Source: an uncultured Victivallales bacterium (GTDB lineage: Bacteria > Verrucomicrobiota > Lentisphaeria > Victivallales > UBA1829). Taken from it: a stretch of DNA of 26,559 bases. The stretch is from positions 1 through 26,559 of the forward strand of contig CAKUJH010000042.1 of assembly GCA_934661375.1 (NCBI GenBank). The letters are read 5' to 3'. The position numbers and the translations under genes were made by a program. The notes under the pieces were generated by a model. That model ran no database searches, was not told where the DNA came from, and worked only from the letters and a program-made list of their open reading frames with translations. This document shows positions 16,267 through 26,200 of the stretch, piece after piece (the first letter of the stretch is position 1; every line of letters begins with the position of its first letter).

Positions 16267-17795
16267 AGATCCCGCTACTGAAAAATACGCTCACCAACTA
16301 TCTCAGCATGGGCGTGCGCCTGATTCAGGGCGTGCTCATCACCCGCTGGATGATTTCTGAGCTGGGAGAAGCGGACTACGGTCTCTGGATGATGCTGTGG
16401 GCTTTCTTCTGCTACTCGCTTCTGCTTGATTTCGGGCTTGGCGTCGCCGCACAGAAGGCCACTGCCACGGAACTCTGGAAACGCGATATTCAAAAGTACA
16501 ATATCACCGTTTCCACGGTGTTCCTGTTCCATCTCGCCATGTCGTTCGTCATCATTGCCGGGACGCTCATCGCTTCCTGTTTCATCCGCGAGCTGCTGAA
16601 CCTGCCGCCCGGCGCGGATACGGGTTATTACCGTCTCTGCTTCCTGCTGTTCGGAATCGGTTCCGCAACGATTTTCCCGTTCGGAGTTTTTCCGGAAATA
16701 CTGGTCGGACTTCAGAAAATCTATCTGCGGAACAACATTACCGTTTTCGCAAAAATTCTTGAACTGGCGGGCGTCGGCATCCTGCTTGTCTTCAACCGGG
16801 GGCTCATCGCGCTGATCGTCTTCACCCTTGCACTCACCGCGCTGACACAGAGTTTCATGATGATCGCCGTTTTGCGCAGCATTCCCGGATTCCGCATTCT
16901 TCTCCGTTGGGACGGAAAAATCTTTCGCGGGATCTGTTCCTTCAGCGGAACGGTCTATCTCACCTCCATTGCAAAAATCGTATGGGAACGCTGTTCGGTT
17001 CTGTTCATCAGCATTTTCTGCGGACTCGTCCCCGTCTCCGTCTATCTGATCGGCGTGCGGCTGACCGTGCTGATGACTCAGCTCACCGGACCGTACCAGG
17101 AGAACATTTCTCCGCTTTCCGCGCTTCTTCATTCGCGCGGCAAACGGGAACACCTGGGGAAAATCCTCGTCAATTCCATGCGCTGGAACAGTTTTCTCGC
17201 GACCGGCATGACGATTGGAATTCTGATTTATTCGCCTGTGCTGATCCGTTTTCTGTTCCGCTATACGGATAATCTGGAACAGGCGTCGCTGATCTGCCGG
17301 ATCACCGTCGTCTCCGTCTGGTTCTGGCTGGTCTTTCGCGCGATTCCGGAAAAGTATCTGCTCATGGCGGAGCGCCACAAACTCCTCGCCGCGGCGGCTC
17401 TGACCGAATGTGCGCTTTTCGCCGGCAGCTCCATCCTGCTTCTCCGGTTCCATCCGTCGGAACTGACAGTCATGTGGACGTCCATCGGCGCACGGCTGGT
17501 CTCGACCTGCGGATTCATTCTGCCGGGACTTCTGCGCAACACCGGGCTCCGCCCGGCTCCGATTCTGATGCAGGCGGTCCGCCGTCCGCTTTTGGCAGCA
17601 TTGCCTATGACCGCGCTCGGCATGACGGAATATCTTCTTCTGAAAGACAGAGTCGGGGACTTCATCCTGCTTCTTCTCGCCGGTTTGACTTGCGGTCCGC
17701 TCTATCTTGTCTTTTCCTGGTTTCTGACGCTTGACCCGCGGGAACGCGGGAAAATTCCATACCTTTCCGCGCTCATCCGGAAAGTTCACCTTTAA
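16263..17795 (+). CDS. Polysaccharide flippase (Wzx-like, MOP superfamily)
   Basis: This 510-residue polytopic membrane protein has about 12-14 hydrophobic segments. The N-terminus is typical of Wzx/PST exporters: an amphipathic lead-in, then LTNYLSMGVRLIQGVLITRW, LGEADYGLWMMLW and LLLDFGLGVAAQK. It should flip undecaprenyl-diphosphate-linked repeat units from the cytoplasmic to the periplasmic face. A strong AAGGAGG site lies at 16249-16255. It is the last gene of the block with distinct codon use and is followed by a 24-base gap, the second-longest break in the operon. Confidence 0.9.
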   Translation: MKIPLLKNTLTNYLSMGVRLIQGVLITRWMISELGEADYGLWMMLWAFFCYSLLLDFGLGVAAQKATATELWKRDIQKYNITVSTVFLFHLAMSFVIIAGTLIASCFIRELLNLPPGADTGYYRLCFLLFGIGSATIFPFGVFPEILVGLQKIYLRNNITVFAKILELAGVGILLVFNRGLIALIVFTLALTALTQSFMMIAVLRSIPGFRILLRWDGKIFRGICSFSGTVYLTSIAKIVWERCSVLFISIFCGLVPVSVYLIGVRLTVLMTQLTGPYQENISPLSALLHSRGKREHLGKILVNSMRWNSFLATGMTIGILIYSPVLIRFLFRYTDNLEQASLICRITVVSVWFWLVFRAIPEKYLLMAERHKLLAAAALTECALFAGSSILLLRFHPSELTVMWTSIGARLVSTCGFILPGLLRNTGLRPAPILMQAVRRPLLAALPMTALGMTEYLLLKDRVGDFILLLLAGLTCGPLYLVFSWFLTLDPRERGKIPYLSALIRKVHL

Positions 17796-17819
17796 AAACA
17801 ACAACACGGAGGTTGTAGC

Positions 17820-18164
17820 ATGAACTATGAATTTGAAGTGATCGGAGACATTCTGAAAGTGTGTCTGGATGGACGGCTGGTGGCGGCTTGTTCCGAAGAA
17901 TTCAAAAAACAAACGCTGGACCGGGTCGGCAATACGAAGAATATCCTGTTTGACCTGAGCAAAATGTCGCATATCGACAGTTCCGGGCTGGGGGCGATGG
18001 TGTTCCTGCTCCAGAAGGCGTCGGCTGTCGGCGGAACCGTGAAACTTGCCTGCCTGCAGGCGCGTCCGCGCATTATCTTCGACATCACCAAGGTTTTCCG
18101 CGTATTTGAAATCTACGACACCGTGGACGCTGCGCTGAAATCCTTTGAAGCCGCCGGAGAATAA
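17820..18164 (+). CDS. STAS-domain anti-sigma-factor antagonist-like protein (RsbV/HsbA-like)
   Basis: The 114-residue protein is a lone STAS domain. The regulatory serine is S54 or S55 in HIDSSGLGAM, the SpoIIAA/RsbV phosphorylation motif. Such proteins are inactivated by a GHKL serine kinase and reactivated by a PP2C phosphatase. Both activities are encoded together in the first gene of this window (115-1806), so this is its probable substrate, as HsbA is for HsbR. No sigma factor or separate anti-sigma factor is present, so the downstream target is unknown; binding to a biosynthetic enzyme or to a distant regulator is possible. Codon use returns to CTG-rich here (about 10 CTG to 2 CTC/CTT). 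CGGAGG at 17807-17812 is the ribosome site. Confidence 0.9.
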   Translation: MNYEFEVIGDILKVCLDGRLVAACSEEFKKQTLDRVGNTKNILFDLSKMSHIDSSGLGAMVFLLQKASAVGGTVKLACLQARPRIIFDITKVFRVFEIYDTVDAALKSFEAAGE

Positions 18165-18173
18165 GGGCTGAAA

Positions 18174-19028
18174 ATGAGACCCGGTTCCATAGCAATCCTG
18201 GTCCGTTCCCATAACGACCGCCTCTTTGTCGCCAGGACGCTGCAGATGATCCTGGCGCAGAAATGCTCCCTGCCGTTCACCGTGTTCTGCTGTGACGACC
18301 GTTCAACCGACGGGACGGCGGAAATCATCCGGGCGCGGCCGGAAGTCCGGCTTATCGCGCCGCCGGAAGGAAAATACATGCCGGGCAGGACATTGAACCG
18401 GATGATTCAGGAAAGTTCCGGCGACATTACGGTGTTCAACAATGCCGATGCGGTTCCGGAGAATGAATCATGGCTGGAAAACCTGATCCGCCCGCTGCTG
18501 GACGGCGAAGCCGATGCGGTCTATGCCAATCAGCTGCCGCGCCGGGATGCCGGATGGCTGGTCCGCAAAGACAATGAACGGGCATTCGGAGACGGGCGTG
18601 TCGCGGCGGACTGGGATTTCTTTTTCTCGCTGGCGTCGTCCGCCGCACTCCGGACGGACCTGACGGCTCATCCGTTTGATGAGACTTTCCTCTATTCGGA
18701 AGATGTGGAATGGGCGCACCGCCGGAAGATCCGGATCGTCTATGCCGCTGATTCGCTGGTGGAACATTCTCACAACTATACCTTTGCGGAAATGAGGCGT
18801 CGTTTCTATGGTGAGGGTTTTGCCGCCGCCCGGATTTTCGGAGGCGCACCGTCGTTTCTCCGTACGCTGGGCGGTGTTTTCCGGGAGACCTGGCGCGATG
18901 TGCGGTATCTGTTCCGGCATCCGGCCGGACTGCGTGAATTACCCGGAGCATTGCCGCGCCGCTGGATTCAGCGTTTCCGGTTCCGCCGCGGCGCCCTGGA
19001 TTATTTGAGGAAGAAAAGGCATGTTTAA
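18174..19028 (+). CDS. GT2 family glycosyltransferase (rhamnosyltransferase-like)
   Basis: The 284-residue protein has a GT2 N-terminal domain: IAILVRSHND at 6-15, the nucleotide-binding CDDRSTDGT at 40-48, and YMPGRTLNRMI (68-78), which recalls rhamnosyltransferases. The expected DxD is NNADAVP at 89-95, so only D92 is conserved. A likely catalytic ED is present at 176-177 in YSEDVEWAHR. The C-terminal 80 residues are basic and may lie on the membrane. The Shine-Dalgarno site is weak (AAGG at 18163-18166), and translation may depend on coupling to the STAS gene 9 bases upstream. It overlaps the next gene by 8 bases. Confidence 0.83.
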   Translation: MRPGSIAILVRSHNDRLFVARTLQMILAQKCSLPFTVFCCDDRSTDGTAEIIRARPEVRLIAPPEGKYMPGRTLNRMIQESSGDITVFNNADAVPENESWLENLIRPLLDGEADAVYANQLPRRDAGWLVRKDNERAFGDGRVAADWDFFFSLASSAALRTDLTAHPFDETFLYSEDVEWAHRRKIRIVYAADSLVEHSHNYTFAEMRRRFYGEGFAAARIFGGAPSFLRTLGGVFRETWRDVRYLFRHPAGLRELPGALPRRWIQRFRFRRGALDYLRKKRHV

Positions 19029-20241
19029 AATCGCACATGTGGTCCGCCGTCTGGTTTTTGAAGAATGGGGCGGTACGGAAACTGTGGTGTGGAACACGGT
19101 TCTGCATCAGAATCGCACAGGAATGGAGCCGGAAATCCTGGCGACTTCCGCATTGTCCGTTCCCGGCGAAGAGGTGAGGGAGGGTATCCGGATTCGGCGG
19201 TTCAAGTATTTTTATCCGTATTTTCCCATGCCGGAGAACGCGCGTCTGGCACTGGACAAAAAAGGCGGCAGCCCGTGGTCGCCGGATTTGTTCCGGGCAT
19301 TGGCCCATGGCGGTTTTGATCTGGTTCACATCCATTGCGCCGGGCGCCTGGCGCGGATTTGTGAAAAAATTGCGGCTCAATGCGGAATTCCGTCGGTGAT
19401 TACGCTGCACGGCGGAGCGGCGGATGTCCCTCCGGAAGAAATGCGGGAAATGCTTCGTCCCCTGCGCCATAAGATTCCGTACGGCAGATTTCTGGACCTG
19501 CTGATGCGGACAGGGGGCGATCCTGTCGCCCATGCGGATGCGGTGATTTGCATCAGCCGGACGGAAGAAGAGCGTCTGGCACGGAAATACCCGGGTTCCC
19601 GCATCGACTATCTGCCGAACGGGATCGAGCCGGAACGTTTTCAGCATCCGGACACGGCGGACGTCCGCCGTGAGTACGGCATTCCGGCGGACAGGAAATT
19701 GATTTTGTGCGTATCGCGGATCGATTATCAGAAAAACCAGAAAATTCTGCTGGAGCTGCTGGCACATGCCGGAGATACGCATCTGCTGCTGACGGGTCCG
19801 GTCACGGCGCAATGGTATTGCGCGGAACTGCTGGAAGAAGTGAAACAGCGGAATCTGACGGATCGCTTCACTTTGATACCGGGGCTGCCTCCAGATTCCC
19901 CGTTGCTGTATTCAGCTTATCATTCTGCATATGCTTTTGTGCTGCCGTCACGGCATGAGCCGTTCGGTATTGCCGCGCTGGAGGCCTGGGCGGCGGGAGT
20001 TCCGCTGGCGGCAGCCCGCACGGGTGGACTCCGGGATTTCATCAGGGATGGAGAAAACGGTCTGTTCTTTCAGCCGGATTCCGCAGCATCGCTGCTGGAA
20101 GTCTGGCGGAAAATGGAAGATCCTGATTTGCGGGTCCAGCTGGTTCAAAACGGTCTGAAAGACGTCCGCCGGTTCACCTGGTCCGCTTTGACGAAACGTC
20201 TTGCCGGCATTTACCGGGAGGTGCAAAATGAAATCCGCTGA
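19021..20241 (+). CDS. GT4 family glycosyltransferase
   Basis: This 406-residue GT-B enzyme has EEWGGTET at 14-21 (the N-terminal acceptor-side Gly pair). The C-terminal domain opens with LILCVSRIDYQKN and carries the EX7E motif E313-E321 (EPFGIAALE), which binds the donor nucleotide-sugar. It is probably a retaining transferase using a UDP- or GDP-sugar; the specificity is not readable. It is the first of three GT4 domains in a row. GAGG (19007-19010) lies 10 bases before the start. Confidence 0.9.
   Translation: MFKIAHVVRRLVFEEWGGTETVVWNTVLHQNRTGMEPEILATSALSVPGEEVREGIRIRRFKYFYPYFPMPENARLALDKKGGSPWSPDLFRALAHGGFDLVHIHCAGRLARICEKIAAQCGIPSVITLHGGAADVPPEEMREMLRPLRHKIPYGRFLDLLMRTGGDPVAHADAVICISRTEEERLARKYPGSRIDYLPNGIEPERFQHPDTADVRREYGIPADRKLILCVSRIDYQKNQKILLELLAHAGDTHLLLTGPVTAQWYCAELLEEVKQRNLTDRFTLIPGLPPDSPLLYSAYHSAYAFVLPSRHEPFGIAALEAWAAGVPLAAARTGGLRDFIRDGENGLFFQPDSAASLLEVWRKMEDPDLRVQLVQNGLKDVRRFTWSALTKRLAGIYREVQNEIR
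20216..20221 (+). promoter_or_regulatory. Shine-Dalgarno GGGAGG deciding the start at 20228
   Basis: GGGAGG sits 6 bases before ATG 20228. The in-frame ATG at 20201 lies deep within the upstream gene and lacks such a site, so 20228 is preferred. Confidence 0.65.
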
Positions 20242-21358
20242 AAGAATACTTTATATCGGCGAGTTCATCGGCTTTGCCGGCGGCATAGAACGCTATGCCT
20301 GGCAGACGGCGCGGATTCTGCGGACGGCGGGAATGAGCGTGGATTATCTGGGTGCGGAACCTGCACGGGATGAAACGCTGTTCCGCAGCGGATTCCGGAA
20401 AGTCCTGTTTCCTTCCGCGCCGGCGGACGGAAATTATGGACTGGTCGTTCTGCACAAGCTCTGTTCCCTGCCGCTTTTGAGAAGGCTGCGCGCCATGTAC
20501 GGGGAGAAGCTGGTATTCCTGGCGCACGATCATGACCTGTACTGTATGCGCCGCCATTATTACACCCCGTTCGGACGCCGGAACTGCAGCCGGGCTTTTG
20601 CTTTGCCCCGCTGTATGCTGTGCGCGCTGCTGTCAAAACCGTCGAACTGGAAAAGATCCGCTTCAGAGTCCGCCCGGCTGCTGTCGGAATTGCGCGGGCA
20701 TCCGGCGGTGGTAATTTCCTCGTTTATGCGTGACAATTTGCTGCGCAACGGGTTTGCACCTGAACAGATCCGGGTGATTCCCCCGGTCGCGGAAGATGCC
20801 GTTCCGCACGGACCGTTCATGCCGGACGGCAAATTGCGTCTGCTGTTTCTCGGTCAGCTGATTCGCGGCAAGGGTTGCGGGCTGCTGCTGGAGGCGGCGG
20901 CAAAACTTGACATTCCATTTTTACTGACTGTTGCCGGCGACGGTGCGGACCGCGCCCGGCTGGAACGGCAGTGCGCAAGACTCGGACTGACGGAAAAAGT
21001 CCGGTTCGCAGGCTGGCAGCCCGCTCCGGAAAAACTGTTTGCCCAAACCGATCTGCTGGTTTTTCCGTCGCGCTGGCAGGAGCCGTTCGGGTTGAGCGGT
21101 CTGGAGGCGCAGGCGCATGGCATCCCCGCGGTCGCATTCCGGATCGGCGGCGTGGGGGAATGGCTGGAAGACGGTGTTACCGGCATGTCGGTTGCCGGGA
21201 TGGATGTCGCCGGTTTTGCGGAAGCGATTGAATGCTTCGCGCGGAATCCGGAACTGTTGAAAACCATGGGCGCACATTCATATCATAATGCTGTGCATAA
21301 ATTTACACCGGAGCGTTTTGTTGCCGCGGTGCGGAGTCTGATGGAGGAGCTGCAATGA
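20228..21358 (+). CDS. GT4 family glycosyltransferase
   Basis: The 376-residue product has FAGGIERYAW at 16-25 (N-terminal Gly pair) and EX7E at E285-E293 (EPFGLSGLE). A middle section contains HDHDLYCMRRHYY followed by several cysteines ending in RCMLC, a Cys-bearing insertion seen in some GT4 enzymes. LRLLFLGQLIRGKG opens the donor domain. The start at 20228 overlaps the previous gene by 14 bases; a longer form from 20201 would add nine residues not resembling the family. Its stop overlaps the next gene as ATGA. Sugar specificity is unknown. Confidence 0.88.
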   Translation: MKSAERILYIGEFIGFAGGIERYAWQTARILRTAGMSVDYLGAEPARDETLFRSGFRKVLFPSAPADGNYGLVVLHKLCSLPLLRRLRAMYGEKLVFLAHDHDLYCMRRHYYTPFGRRNCSRAFALPRCMLCALLSKPSNWKRSASESARLLSELRGHPAVVISSFMRDNLLRNGFAPEQIRVIPPVAEDAVPHGPFMPDGKLRLLFLGQLIRGKGCGLLLEAAAKLDIPFLLTVAGDGADRARLERQCARLGLTEKVRFAGWQPAPEKLFAQTDLLVFPSRWQEPFGLSGLEAQAHGIPAVAFRIGGVGEWLEDGVTGMSVAGMDVAGFAEAIECFARNPELLKTMGAHSYHNAVHKFTPERFVAAVRSLMEELQ

Positions 21359-23220
21359 GAATACTGCTGTCCTGCGTCCCCTATGACGGCGGAAAATCCG
21401 GAATATCGGTCTGTATGCGTGAACAGGTTGCCGCATTGAAAGCGGCGGGCCACTCGCCGACTCTGATTGTGGAACATGATGCGGCGGGAGATTTTCCGGA
21501 TGACCGGAAGATTCTGCTGCCTGCCTGGACAAGGCGTCCGTTGTTTTCCATGCTGTACCATCTTTTTATACTTCCGTTCCGGATTCGCCGCCGGGATTTC
21601 GATTTCTGCCTGATCTGCGCGGCGAACCGCCGGGCGCTGGCGTTCTATCCGCTGCCGACGATTGCGGTGGTTCACGATCTTTCCCAGTATCATGTCACGG
21701 CAAAGTACGATGCGTTCCGCATGTTTTACATCCGGCATGTTCTGCCGTTTTTTGTCCGCCGTGCGGCAGTTGCGGCGGCGATCAGTCATTCCACGGCGGC
21801 GGATCTGCAAACATTCTGGAAAATCCCCGAAGGGAGAATCCGGGTGATTCCGGACGGCTTGTCCCTGCCGGCGCCGCAGCCGCGGGGAAACAGGGGGAAC
21901 TGGCGTCGCTCCCTGGGGTTGAAACGCCCTTATCTGCTCTATATTTCCCGTCTGGAACATCCCGGCAAAAACCATGTGCGGCTGATCCGGGCATTCCGGT
22001 GTCTGCCGTCCGCATTGGCCGAAAAATATGATCTGGTGATGCCGGGTTCTTCATGGGACGGCGCGGCGGCCGTTTTTGCGGAAGCGGAAAACGGGGGCTA
22101 TGCGGATCATTTTCATTTTCCCGGCTTTATTTCCTCTGATGATCTGCAGGAAGCGTACTCCGGCGCGGCGGGTTACGTCTTTCCTTCACTGTTTGAAGGG
22201 TTCGGGCTGTCGCTGATCGAAGCCATGTATTACGGCGTCCCGTGCGCCTGTTCCGCGACTTCGTCTCTGGGAGAACTGGGCGCAGGCTGCGCGATCCTGT
22301 TCGACCCGGAAAATGACGCGGATATTGTCCGGGCATTGGAACAGCTGCTGACCGATACCGCCGGAAATCGGGAACGGATTCAGGCGGGGCGGCTTCGCGC
22401 CTCCGGATTCACCTGGGAGAAAAACGCCGCACTGACGATTGCCGCGGCGGAGGAATTGATGAAACGCCGGCCGGAAGTGTTCGGCGTTCCGGTAGATGCG
22501 GTCTCCATGGAGACCGCGCTGCGGCAGCTGAGCGACGGCGTCGGGGAAGCCCGGCGCACCGGACATTGCACCATGTTCAATTTTGTGAATGCGCATTGTC
22601 TGAACTTGGCGTACCGCGATCCGGAGTACCGGCGGATTCTGGAAAAATCGGCCACGGTCTGGCCGGACGGAAGCGGCGTGAAACTGGCGGGACGGCTGCT
22701 GGGGTTTGCCGTCCCGGAAAATGTGAACGGAACGGATATGTTTCCTCTGCTGTGCGGCGGGAAATATTCGATTTGGCTGCTGGGAGCCGCTCCGGGTGTT
22801 GCGGCACAGGCGGCGGAACGGGTGAGGAGCCTGTTTCCTGCCGCGCGCATTGTCGGCTGCAGTCACGGTTTTTTTGCGGATGACGACTCTGAGCGACGGT
22901 TGATTGAAGCGGTCAATGCGGCGGACCCGGATTTGCTGCTGGTCGCACTTGGCGTTCCGAAACAGGAGAAGTGGATGGCGGCGCATCTGCATGAACTGCA
23001 TTGCGGAGCCGTGATCGGAGTGGGCGGACTGCTGGATTTCATTTCCGGCAGAATCCCGCGGGCGCCGCGTCTGCTGCGTCGGCTCGGCATGGAATGGATC
23101 TGGCGTCTCGCCATGGAGCCGAAGCGGCTGTTCCGCCGATATGTGATCGGCAATCCCGTGTTCGTTTTCCGCATCGTAAAATACCGTTTCAAAAATTTGA
23201 TTTTCGGAAAGGAAAAATAA
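21355..23220 (+). CDS. Bifunctional GT4-GT26 (WecG/TagA/CpsF) glycosyltransferase fusion
   Basis: This 621-residue protein joins two glycosyltransferases. Residues 1-370 form a GT4 enzyme with YLLYISRLEHPGKN (193-206) and EX7E at E281-E289 (EGFGLSLIE). Residues about 375-621 form a complete WecG/TagA domain: NFVNAHCLNLAYRDPEY (409-425), VWPDGSGV with D438, ALGVPKQEKW with Q537, GVGGLLDFISGRIPRAPRLL (555-574), and the GMEWIWRLAMEPKRLFRRY appendage (578-596) that helps membrane docking. TagA-type enzymes add the second sugar to an undecaprenyl-linked primer, so this half may act just after the initiating transferase. No stop or frameshift separates the halves. GGAGGAG (21343-21349) precedes the start. 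Confidence 0.9.
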   Translation: MRILLSCVPYDGGKSGISVCMREQVAALKAAGHSPTLIVEHDAAGDFPDDRKILLPAWTRRPLFSMLYHLFILPFRIRRRDFDFCLICAANRRALAFYPLPTIAVVHDLSQYHVTAKYDAFRMFYIRHVLPFFVRRAAVAAAISHSTAADLQTFWKIPEGRIRVIPDGLSLPAPQPRGNRGNWRRSLGLKRPYLLYISRLEHPGKNHVRLIRAFRCLPSALAEKYDLVMPGSSWDGAAAVFAEAENGGYADHFHFPGFISSDDLQEAYSGAAGYVFPSLFEGFGLSLIEAMYYGVPCACSATSSLGELGAGCAILFDPENDADIVRALEQLLTDTAGNRERIQAGRLRASGFTWEKNAALTIAAAEELMKRRPEVFGVPVDAVSMETALRQLSDGVGEARRTGHCTMFNFVNAHCLNLAYRDPEYRRILEKSATVWPDGSGVKLAGRLLGFAVPENVNGTDMFPLLCGGKYSIWLLGAAPGVAAQAAERVRSLFPAARIVGCSHGFFADDDSERRLIEAVNAADPDLLLVALGVPKQEKWMAAHLHELHCGAVIGVGGLLDFISGRIPRAPRLLRRLGMEWIWRLAMEPKRLFRRYVIGNPVFVFRIVKYRFKNLIFGKEK

Positions 23221-23221
23221 T

Positions 23222-26200
23222 ATGAAAACTCTTTGCCCCGGACTGAAAACCGTGATTGCCGCATTGTTCATGGTCCTGTGCGTCATGGAGGCCGCCGCGG
23301 CGGAATCCGTCCCCGGCAATATGACGGAACGGCCGCCGCGCATTCTGCTGCTGTCTTCGGTCAATCTTTCTTTTGTGCAATACTTTCAGGAGGTTACCAG
23401 CTTTCTGAATACTCTGAACCAGGCGAACAGCTCTTATCAGGTGGAACATTACACGCCGGAGCCCCCGCAGACATTGTCCAGTCCGGAAAAACTTGCAGAA
23501 ATCCGGGAGCTGCTGGACAAAATCCGCGCCGGGCGTTATCAGGTAGTCGTCGCTTTTTACGGTCCGATGCTGGATCTGCTGCGCCATGAACTGCGGGATA
23601 TTCCGCAAAAAGTTAAAATCATCGTCTGCGGACTTCCGCCTTCAATGGCGGACAGGGTTCCCAAAGCGCCGAATGTTTACCCATTGTATCAGGATTTCTC
23701 CATCCGGAAAAATCTGAATCTGATCCGCACACTGTTCCCCGGACGCAAAAAAGTTATTCTGCTTTCCCACTGGAATCCGGTCGGCGTGGAAATCAAACGT
23801 CTGATGCGGGAAGAAATTCTCCATTTTCCTGAACTGGAACTGCTGACGCCCGACAATAATCAATACACGCCTGCAGAGATCCTGGACTATATTGAACAGC
23901 ATAAGAAAGACGCCGTCATTCTCTTTTTCGGCTGGTTCAACAAGTATGCATTGAATGCCGCATCTCTTCATGGGCTGATGGACAGATTGGGACACAACCG
24001 GGAACTGCCGCTGTTTGTCATGCACAGTTCTCTGCTGTACTACGGAACAGTCGGAGGATGCATGGAGGACGGTCAGGCGTACGGGCGGCACGCCGCCATG
24101 CTGACACGACGGCTGCTGGATGGAGAAGAACCGCATCCGGCAGGTGAAACGATCCCGTCAAACATTATCTTAAATCAATCCATGCTGGATTTTTATGGCA
24201 TTCCCGCAGGAGAGATTCCCGCGGAAGCGGTCGTCCTTGATGTGAAACAGGACAATCAGCTCCTTGCGTTTTACAGAAAACATGCCGCACTGTTGTTCTC
24301 CCTTTTCGGGTTCATGCTGATAAGCATCTGCATTCTGCTGTTTTTTATCATACGGTTCAAGCGGTTCGCACGCCAAATCTCCGATATATTCCACAATATG
24401 CCGTTCCGGGTGTTGGTTGTGGACGCCGACGAAAAGGTCCTGATGTACCATGTCTCTGCCGTCAGCGATAAAATAGAAACTTTGGGTGATTTTATGCCGG
24501 AACTTTATCCGATGCTGCGGGAAACCCTGCAGAAAGTCCTCCGGGAAAAAAGGGTATGCACGATACAATATATACTGAACGGACTTCATCAGCGCGGAAC
24601 TTTTGTTTATCTGCCGGAACAGATTTTCGGCAGACCGGCCATGCTGGGCGTCGGCATCGACGTGGATGAACTTTATTATCTGAATCAGAATGAAATGGTT
24701 CAGATGGAATGTTTGCGGACGGTGCTTCCGGAATTCAATGCGAACGCCTCTTTTGCGGCGATCCTGAAAATTTTCTGCGAACACCTGCATGGGGACCGCT
24801 GCTGCCTGATCCGTTATGATCTGCAAAACCGCAGCCGGGAACTGGTGGAGGAATACTGCGCGCCGGGCATTTCCGCATTGCAGACAAACTTTCCCGCGCA
24901 GGTTCCGGAAAGCATGGACTGGATCAACCGGAACCTGACCCGCACAAAAGAAGATCATAAACTGGAACACTGCCGGGTGTCTGAACTGCCGGACTCGCCG
25001 CTTGCCCGCTATCTGCATCAGCAGGAAGTCAAGGATTTGTACACGATGCCGATCTTCCTGAAAAATGAATTGTGGGGCAGCTTCGGACTTGTCTATAAAC
25101 AGCGGTCCGGACATCTGTCGCCCGTTCAGAAGCAGCTTTTCCCCATGATCGCGAAAATGGTCGAGCTGATTCTCCTGCGGCAGTCGTATATTTCCGACAT
25201 AGCCGAAGCCCGTGACGCGGCACTGGCGGCGGCGCAGTCCAAAAGTACATTTCTGGCAACGATGAGCCATGAGCTCCGGAGTCCGCTGAATGCCGTTATC
25301 GGTTTTTCCGAACTGCTCTCAGACGGTTCGCTGCCGCCGCAGGAATTCCGCGAATACATATCCGGCATCAACTATGCGGGGAAAAGCCTGCTGGCCCTGA
25401 TCAACAACATTCTGGATTATTCCAAACTGGAATCTGAACAAATGAAGATTGTTGCGGCCCCGACCGATTTCAACGAGCTGCTGAATAAATTGAAGGCTGT
25501 CTTCCGGCTGTCGGCGGAAGCCAAAGGACTCGAACTGAATTTTCTCTGCCGGCCGCTGCCCGGACTGATCCTGGATGCCTACCGGGTCAGGCAGATCCTG
25601 ACCAATCTGCTCAGCAACGCCATTAAATTTACGGAAAAGGGACAGGTTCAGGTTCTGGTTTCATATGAATCCGGCACATTGAAGATAGCGGTCTCCGATA
25701 CCGGACGGGGTGTGAACAAAGATTTTCAGCGGAAAATTTTCGAACCGTTTTACCAGCAGGAAAACAGTGACGCCACCTGTATCGGCGGGACCGGGCTTGG
25801 ACTGGTGATTTCCAAAAAACTGGCGGAGCAGATGCATGGTCATATTCAACTGGTCAGTGAGCCCGGATTCGGATCGACTTTTACATTGGTTCTGCCGAAT
25901 GTCCCGGCAGTGACGGAAACGGCAGATTCCGCCCCCCGGGAACTGCCTGACATGACCGGCTGCCGGGGGATGGACATTCTGATCGTGGATGATTCGCCGA
26001 TCAACCTGAAAGTTCTCGAAGCCATGTTCCGCAAAATTCAACTTCCGGTCCGCAAAGCGGCTTCCGGGGCTGCCGCCCTGGAAGCCATGAGTGAAAAAAC
26101 GGCGGATGTCATTTTCACGGATTTGCGGATGCCGGAAATGAACGGTTCGGAGCTGGCGCGGATTATCCGGCGGAATCCGGCATGGAACAGGGTCCGGGTG

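Noticed and set aside
16275..18212. Long open frame on the - strand opposite the flippase and STAS genes
   Set aside because: The translation is rich in Gln, Arg, Asp and His without hydrophobic or domain structure, and it crosses two clearly real + strand genes, so it is a shadow.
20201..20227. N-terminal extension of the second GT4 gene from ATG 20201
   Set aside because: It lacks a ribosome site, adds residues unlike the family, and ATG 20228 has GGGAGG at ideal spacing.
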